Part shown: positions 15,714 through 19,909 of the stretch, in pieces
Position numbering within the stretch: position 1 is the first letter of the stretch
Layout of the letters: every line of letters begins with the position of its first letter
From: Prosthecochloris sp.
Lineage (GTDB): Bacteria; Bacteroidota; Chlorobiia; Chlorobiales; Chlorobiaceae
Reading direction: 5' to 3'
DNA length: 19,909 bases
Assembly (NCBI GenBank): GCA_004028745.1
Contig: RAZP01000007.1
Coordinates: 1 to 19,909 of the forward strand
Made by a program: the position numbers and the translations under genes
Notes under the pieces: model-generated
Seen by the model: the letters and a program-made list of their open reading frames with translations, nothing else
Told to the model about the DNA's origin: nothing
The model's database searches: none

Positions 15714-17663
15714 ATGTTTGAAGGCCGAAATATCCATCTGAGCGCCGGCACGAAGGATCTTCTGGTCAATGCCTCGTTCCGTATCGGAGACAAGGACCGC
15801 GTCGGACTTGTAGGGCTGAACGGTACCGGCAAGTCGACACTGCTGCGCTTTATGAGCGAAACAGGTTCGGGTCAGGCTGATATTTCAGAAGGCCAGATCA
15901 TCCGGTCATCCGAAACAACGATAGGCTACCTTCCACAGGAGCTCTCTTTCGAAGATGATCTTGAAAAAAGCGCACTGCACTACGTGCTTCAAGCAAACAC
16001 CAGGCTTAACGAACTTTCGGAAGCCATTGAACACATGCAGCTCGAACTTGAAGCCGCCGGCCAGGACCATGCAAGCGTTGAGTATCACCGACTCATCGAA
16101 AGATTCAGCGAAGCTTCGCATGAATTCGAGCGGCTCGGTGGTTATAAAATGGAGTCCGACGCTGAAAAAGTGCTGACCGGCATGGGCTTCAGCCAAACCG
16201 ACTTCCAGAAAAAGGTCAAAGAGTTTTCGGGAGGCTGGCAGATGCGCCTGCTGATATGCCAGCTTCTCTTACAAAAACCAACGCTCCTGCTGCTCGATGA
16301 GCCGACAAACCATCTTGACATCGATTCTCTGCGCTGGCTGGAAAACTACATGCTGAATTACGAACACAGCTGCGTCATCGTTTCACACGACAGGTTTTTT
16401 CTCGACAAGATCACAACAAGAACTCTCGAGATCAATTTCAAAACCATTTCGGAATACAAGGGTAATTACAGCTATTATGAAAAAGAAAAGGCGCAGCGGT
16501 TCGAACTCATGATGGCCAAATATGAAAACGATCTAAAGAAAATGGCCCACCTGAAAGCATTTGTTGACCGTTTTCGCTACAAGGCTACAAAAGCCAAACA
16601 GGCCCAAAGCCGGTTGCGCCAGATGCAGAAGCTCGAAGAGGAGCTTCATACCCCTGAAGAAGACGTCTCAAAAATCTCGTTTAGTTTTCCTAAAGCACGG
16701 TCTTCCGGCAAAGAGGTCATGAAACTTGAAAATGTTTCAAAATCATGGCCCCTTCCCGACGGAACCCACAAAGAAGTGTTGCAGAAGATCAACCTTGAAA
16801 TCATGCGTGGAGACAGGATTGCCATCGTCGGCTCGAACGGCGCGGGCAAAACCACTTTTTGCAGGGTTGTCTCAGGTGATCTCGACCACGAAGGCAGCAG
16901 GACTCAGGGACACAACGTGTCCTTGAACTACTTCGCACAGCACCAAACCGAAAACCTCAGCCCGGAGAAATCAGTCCTCGATGAGATGATGGATACCGCA
17001 CCCGACGCACAATCACAGCGGAAAATCCGGGATATCCTGGGATGTTTTCTTTTCAGCGGCGACAGCGTCGAAAAAAAGACAAGGGTTCTTTCCGGCGGCG
17101 AAAAATCAAGGCTCTCTCTTGCCAAAATCCTGCTGCAAGCCTCCAATCTGCTTATCATGGACGAGCCGACCAATCATCTGGACATGCGGTCAAAAGAGAT
17201 GCTGATCGATGCACTGGAAAATTATGATGGCACCCTGATGCTGGTCAGTCATGACCGTTACTTTCTCGACAGTCTTGTCAACAAGGTTGTCGAGATCAAA
17301 AACGGCTCCCTTCAGGTTTATCTCGGCAGCTATGCGGAATATCTCGAAAAAGCTGAAAAAGCCTGGGAAGAAGAACGAAAGCGTGAAGCGGTCTCGCAGA
17401 AGAAAATCACAGAGGCGAAAAAAACATCCGGTTCGGGCCGGCAAAAACAACCTGCACCCGGATACAGCAAAATGAAAGCTGAAAAACTGGAAAAAAAGAT
17501 CCAGAAACTCGAAGAAGAAAAGCAGGAATACGAAACAACAATGGGGTCACCGGATTTTTACTCCCTGCCGGAAGAAGAAACACGGAAAACCGTCGATCGC
17601 TATCATGAACTATGCACGGAAATCGACCTGCTCTATGAGGAATGGGAATCAACGGCACCCTGA
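15714..17663 (+). CDS. ABC-F family ATPase (Uup/EttA-like, ribosome-associated)
   Basis: A 649-residue protein with two ABC ATPase domains in tandem and no membrane segments, hence the ABC-F class that acts on ribosomes rather than in transport. Domain 1: Walker A GLNGTGKST (34-42), signature FSGGWQMRL (171-179), Walker B LLLLDEPTNHLD (191-202), SHDRFFLD (224-231). The linker from about 255 to 315 is the long helical P-site tRNA interaction motif (rich in Lys/Arg, FRYKATKAKQAQSRLRQM). Domain 2: GSNGAGKTT (373-381), LSGGEKSR (459-466), DEPTNHLD (483-490). A charged C-terminal coiled coil (about 545-645) resembles that of Uup/YdiF. The 3' end overlaps the convergent nitroreductase gene by 31 bases. 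No ribosome binding site is seen before the ATG. Confidence 0.93.
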   Translation: MFEGRNIHLSAGTKDLLVNASFRIGDKDRVGLVGLNGTGKSTLLRFMSETGSGQADISEGQIIRSSETTIGYLPQELSFEDDLEKSALHYVLQANTRLNELSEAIEHMQLELEAAGQDHASVEYHRLIERFSEASHEFERLGGYKMESDAEKVLTGMGFSQTDFQKKVKEFSGGWQMRLLICQLLLQKPTLLLLDEPTNHLDIDSLRWLENYMLNYEHSCVIVSHDRFFLDKITTRTLEINFKTISEYKGNYSYYEKEKAQRFELMMAKYENDLKKMAHLKAFVDRFRYKATKAKQAQSRLRQMQKLEEELHTPEEDVSKISFSFPKARSSGKEVMKLENVSKSWPLPDGTHKEVLQKINLEIMRGDRIAIVGSNGAGKTTFCRVVSGDLDHEGSRTQGHNVSLNYFAQHQTENLSPEKSVLDEMMDTAPDAQSQRKIRDILGCFLFSGDSVEKKTRVLSGGEKSRLSLAKILLQASNLLIMDEPTNHLDMRSKEMLIDALENYDGTLMLVSHDRYFLDSLVNKVVEIKNGSLQVYLGSYAEYLEKAEKAWEEERKREAVSQKKITEAKKTSGSGRQKQPAPGYSKMKAEKLEKKIQKLEEEKQEYETTMGSPDFYSLPEEETRKTVDRYHELCTEIDLLYEEWESTAP

Positions 17664-18226
17664 CCCATTATTGTCACGCTGTCCGGCTTTCTTGGCTGAG
17701 GCTCCGGCAACGGAACCGTACTGTAACCGAACACTGCCGCCGCATAAGGTTCATGCCTTTCAGGGAAAACAATACCCATTTCCCTGAACAGGTCCTTTCC
17801 TTTTTCCGTTGCATAAAACATCATAACCGCGTGCATCCAGCATGAACCGATATCCAACGAAGCTGCTGCGAGCATCATGTTTTGCATGGCAAGAGTACAG
17901 TCATACTGGGGAGCGAGCGCAGCGCTGTCACCGGTCACAATAACAAGGGTTGGCGCATGGTAGAACACACTGAAATCATCCCGGCGGGCAATGTTGCGCA
18001 ATGCCTCAACATCCGACTCCATAAAAACGATTTTACAGGCGGCCTCAAGTTTTTCCAGCAGCAAACGGTTCTGTATAACGGTAAAATGCCACGGCTGCTG
18101 GTTCATGGCGCTCGGCGCATAGCGTCCGGCTTCAAGAATCAGCTCAAGCGAGCCCTCATCAACCTGATCCGGTTTGTAGGCCCTGACACTCCTGCGTTTG
18201 AGAATTGTACGGATCGTTTCATTCAT
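17633..18226 (-). CDS. Nitroreductase family flavoprotein
   Basis: A 197-residue FMN protein of the nitroreductase superfamily. The opening ILKRRSVRAYKPDQV and RYAPSAMNQQPWHFTVI carry the phosphate- and flavin-contacting residues typical of the family; DCTLAMQNMMLAAASLDIGSCWMHA is the conserved helix and cofactor-contact region near the middle, and FGYS lies near the C-terminus. It probably reduces a nitro-, quinone- or similar acceptor with NAD(P)H; the substrate cannot be told. The ATG at 18226 is chosen because GAGGTG lies about nine bases upstream; an in-frame GTG at 18238 would add four residues but overlaps that site. It follows the P-loop kinase-like gene by 13 bases, so the two form a unit. 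Its 3' end overlaps the ABC-F gene tail to tail. Confidence 0.88.
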   Translation of the reverse strand: MNETIRTILKRRSVRAYKPDQVDEGSLELILEAGRYAPSAMNQQPWHFTVIQNRLLLEKLEAACKIVFMESDVEALRNIARRDDFSVFYHAPTLVIVTGDSAALAPQYDCTLAMQNMMLAAASLDIGSCWMHAVMMFYATEKGKDLFREMGIVFPERHEPYAAAVFGYSTVPLPEPQPRKPDSVTIMGQGAVDSHSS

Positions 18227-18239
18227 ATTCCTGCCCACC

Positions 18240-18929
18240 TCAATCTAAGGTACCTCTACCGTCAATATTCACACACGACTCGAAAACATCGTAATTACTG
18301 TCTACATGAAGGTCTGCAAGCGGTTTCAGTGAACGCACATGATGGTGCTCACATTCAAGCACCTTCCACCGGTAACCGTCAGCCGGTTCTTTGCAGCGAA
18401 GCATCTGGTTGATCTTTGTCTCGTGGTAAGTCAGGTCAATAAAAACCCTGAGATCAATGTCATCCGTGCGTATCGCATACAATCCATCTATTATCAGTAA
18501 CTGGATTTTACTGAAGTCCGTAAAGAGCTGATCGATTTCCTCGGTAATAATATCGATACAGGGGATAAATACCCGCTCGTTCCTTCTGAAAGCTTCTATG
18601 TTATCGTGCAGAAGCTCCCAGTCGTACTCATCGAACCCGACGGACTTGTATTCGTTGCTTATCCTGTGCTCCCGCCGCTCAAGGGGAGGAACACGGTAAT
18701 AGTTGTCTGTATGAAGAATTTTTACGCGAATGTTGCATCCTTTAAGCAGGAGAGCAAGAGAATGAGCCAACTCCGATTTCCCGGCACCCGATTCACCTGA
18801 AATAGCAACCACAAACTTGTAACCGGGCTCATCCTTTTCTATCTCGTTTTTATCGGCCAACACCCGCTCCATGATGACCTTTGCAGCAGACTTGTGCTGA
18901 TCGTTTATCAGCAGAACGTCACCCAACAT
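18240..18929 (-). CDS. Uridine-kinase-like P-loop phosphotransferase
   Basis: A 229-residue protein with the phosphoribulokinase/uridine kinase fold signs: P-loop GESGAGKS (45-52), HTDNYYRVPP (73-82) where uridine kinases have the catalytic Asp in DxFY, a Walker-B-like IIDGLYAI (147-154), and RVFIDLTYHETKINQMLRC (161-179) that could form the lid. The first 35 residues (LINDQHKSAAKVIMERVLADKNEI) are an N-terminal extension not usual in Udk. The C-terminus is shorter than in phosphoribulokinase. The substrate is not certain: uridine/cytidine kinase is one candidate, another sugar or nucleoside kinase is possible. AGGA stands a few bases before the ATG. It is the first gene of a two-gene unit with the nitroreductase. 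Confidence 0.75.
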   Translation of the reverse strand: MLGDVLLINDQHKSAAKVIMERVLADKNEIEKDEPGYKFVVAISGESGAGKSELAHSLALLLKGCNIRVKILHTDNYYRVPPLERREHRISNEYKSVGFDEYDWELLHDNIEAFRRNERVFIPCIDIITEEIDQLFTDFSKIQLLIIDGLYAIRTDDIDLRVFIDLTYHETKINQMLRCKEPADGYRWKVLECEHHHVRSLKPLADLHVDSNYDVFESCVNIDGRGTLD

Positions 18930-19076
18930 ATTTCCTGTACGTCTGTGTACCGGGCTTGCCGATACCGTTTGGAAATATTGACTCTACAATTAAGGTAACA
19001 GTTTTTAGATATGAATTCAATGAGGAAAAAAAATCTTTTGATATGCCTTAAGCAACATGAGCGCTCATCACAAGAA
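18930..19076. promoter_or_regulatory. Upstream region of the kinase-like/nitroreductase unit
   Basis: About 147 bases between the start of the minus-strand unit and the insertion sequence. It contains the perfect 12-bp palindrome ATGAGCGCTCAT (19057-19068), a possible operator, and AT-rich sequence around 18990-19040. Insertion of the mobile element at about 19077 may have separated this promoter from further upstream sequence. Confidence 0.4.
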
Positions 19077-19108
19077 GAGGCTGTCTCAAAAGTGCAGTCA
19101 GAAAACAG

Positions 19109-19138
19109 AAAAGGGCTACCGTAAAAGGTGGCCCTTTT
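19109..19138 (+). terminator. Stem-loop upstream of transposase start
   Basis: AAAAGGGCTACC (19109-19120), loop GTAAAA, GGTGGCCCTTTT (19127-19138), ending in a T-run. It resembles a bidirectional intrinsic terminator and would block transcription entering the element from the flank. Confidence 0.6.
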
Positions 19139-19162
19139 GTGTTGTTCTTGGTATCTTAAGCT

Positions 19163-19909
19163 ATGGAAAATAAATCGCATAACAGGGTGGTCTTCAAGAC
19201 CTACAATCAAAATCAGTTGATGCTGATTCCTCCGTCGCTCGACGAACTCATCAAATCTGATCATCCAGTCCGCTCCATTAACGCCATCATCGATCAGTTG
19301 GACCTTGATCGGCTGCTCAACAAGTACGAAGGAGGAGGTGCATCAAGCTATCATCCTCGGATGTTGCTCAAGGTGCTGGTCTATGGGTACCTGTGTAATA
19401 TCTATTCGAGTCGTAAGCTCGAGGATGCTGTCAGGGAAAACATCCACTTCATGTGGCTTGCCGGGATGAACATTCCTGATCACCATACGATCAACCGTTT
19501 CAGAAGCGAAAGGTTGAAAGACACCATCAAGGAACTGTTCAGTCAAGTGGTATTGTTGCTTGCTGAAGCCGGGATGATCAGCCTCAAGGAGCTCTATACG
19601 GATGGGACCAAGATCGAAGCCAACGCCAATAAGTACACGTTTGTCTGGGGCAAAGCAATCAAGTATAACAAGACGAATATGGTCCGTCAGCTCGAAGAGT
19701 TATGGTGCTACACCCAGCAGGTTGCCCAACAGGAGTTGACGGAACCGGAACCTGATTTTGGCAGTCTTGGCCCAGAAGAACTCAAGTCGGCGATTGAGCG
19801 CATCAGTCAGGCCCTCAAGGCCGCCGACGTTGAAGATCAGGGGATAAAAAAAAAGACCTTACAAAAGCTGAACTATGGCAAAAACCATTGGCCTGATAAG
19901 CTGATTGAA
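19163..19909 (+). CDS. IS1182-family transposase (N-terminal 249 residues)
   Basis: An open frame from ATG 19163 runs without a stop to the window edge. Its start, FKTYNQNQLMLIPPSLDELI, followed by DHPVRSINAIIDQLDLDRL, then YHPRMLLKVLVYGYL and SRKLEDAVRENIHFMWLAGM, is the N-terminal DUF772-type region of IS1182 transposases. DHHTINRFRSERL (112-124) follows, and YTDGTKIEANANKYTFVW (about 148-165) holds the first Asp of the DDE triad. The second Asp and the Glu are beyond the window. The enzyme would cut and paste the element in the cytoplasm. The sequence shows no frameshift in the part seen, so it may be active. Confidence 0.88.
   Translation, partial: MENKSHNRVVFKTYNQNQLMLIPPSLDELIKSDHPVRSINAIIDQLDLDRLLNKYEGGGASSYHPRMLLKVLVYGYLCNIYSSRKLEDAVRENIHFMWLAGMNIPDHHTINRFRSERLKDTIKELFSQVVLLLAEAGMISLKELYTDGTKIEANANKYTFVWGKAIKYNKTNMVRQLEELWCYTQQVAQQELTEPEPDFGSLGPEELKSAIERISQALKAADVEDQGIKKKTLQKLNYGKNHWPDKLIE

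Larger units (their letters stand above)
19077..19909 (+). mobile_element. IS1182-like insertion sequence, left part (continues beyond window)
   Basis: The left end is placed at GAGGCTGTCTCAAAAGTGCA (from 19077), a terminal sequence of the type used by many IS1182 and related elements. A 12-bp stem AAAAGGGCTACC/GGTGGCCCTTTT (19109-19138, one G-U pair) lies between the end and the transposase start. The right end is outside the window, so target duplication and completeness cannot be judged. The exact left boundary is uncertain by a few bases. Confidence 0.75.

Noticed and set aside
15714..17663. ABC transporter ATPase
   Set aside because: Two ATPase domains in one chain with a helical linker, no membrane partner nearby and no membrane segments fit ABC-F instead.
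18908..19264. 118-codon minus-strand frame across the IS left end
   Set aside because: It crosses the element boundary and the terminator-like stem and runs opposite the transposase start.

Overview
The window reads as chromosomal DNA of a green sulfur bacterium (Chlorobiales, near Chlorobium/Prosthecochloris). The strongest pointer is a BciB-type 8-vinyl reductase of chlorophyll synthesis (12943-14166). A stand-alone sucC fits a reductive-TCA organism, and a short-chain dehydrogenase resembling plant chlorophyll b reductase (NYC1/NOL) lies close by. The genus-level placement is inference from remembered families, not from a search.

Layout. (1) Positions 1-7571 are a minus-strand run: gpmA (phosphoglycerate mutase), gltB and gltD (NADPH glutamate synthase), a small DUF4404-like coiled-coil protein, and the N-terminus of clpX cut by the window edge. 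(2) 7572-11203 holds a nitronate-monooxygenase-like flavoprotein (+), a repeat-rich gap, an unrecognised membrane protein (+), a second repeat-rich gap and tadA (-). (3) 11325-15612 holds sucC (+), bciB (+), a 660-base gap packed with inverted repeats, and the NOL-like reductase (-). (4) 15714-18929 holds an ABC-F translation ATPase (+), convergent and overlapping by 31 bases with a two-gene minus-strand unit (uridine-kinase-like P-loop protein, then nitroreductase). (5) From about 19077 to the right edge is the left part of an IS1182-like insertion sequence, with its transposase still open at the end.

How the genes relate. gltBD provides glutamate from ammonium assimilation; gpmA and sucC are central carbon genes; bciB and the NOL-like reductase may both act on (bacterio)chlorophyll macrocycles. 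In plants the relatives of these last two proteins (NYC1/NOL and HCAR) work in sequence to turn a C7-formyl into a C7-methyl group, which makes their closeness here the most interesting functional lead.

The most unusual DNA is in the gaps. Several stretches show a period of 7 bases (four different consensus sequences) or 8 bases. The membrane-protein gene lies between nested inverted repeats in mirror order. A 340-bp MITE-like element with perfect 15-bp terminal inverted repeats and several internal hairpins lies between bciB and the NOL-like gene.
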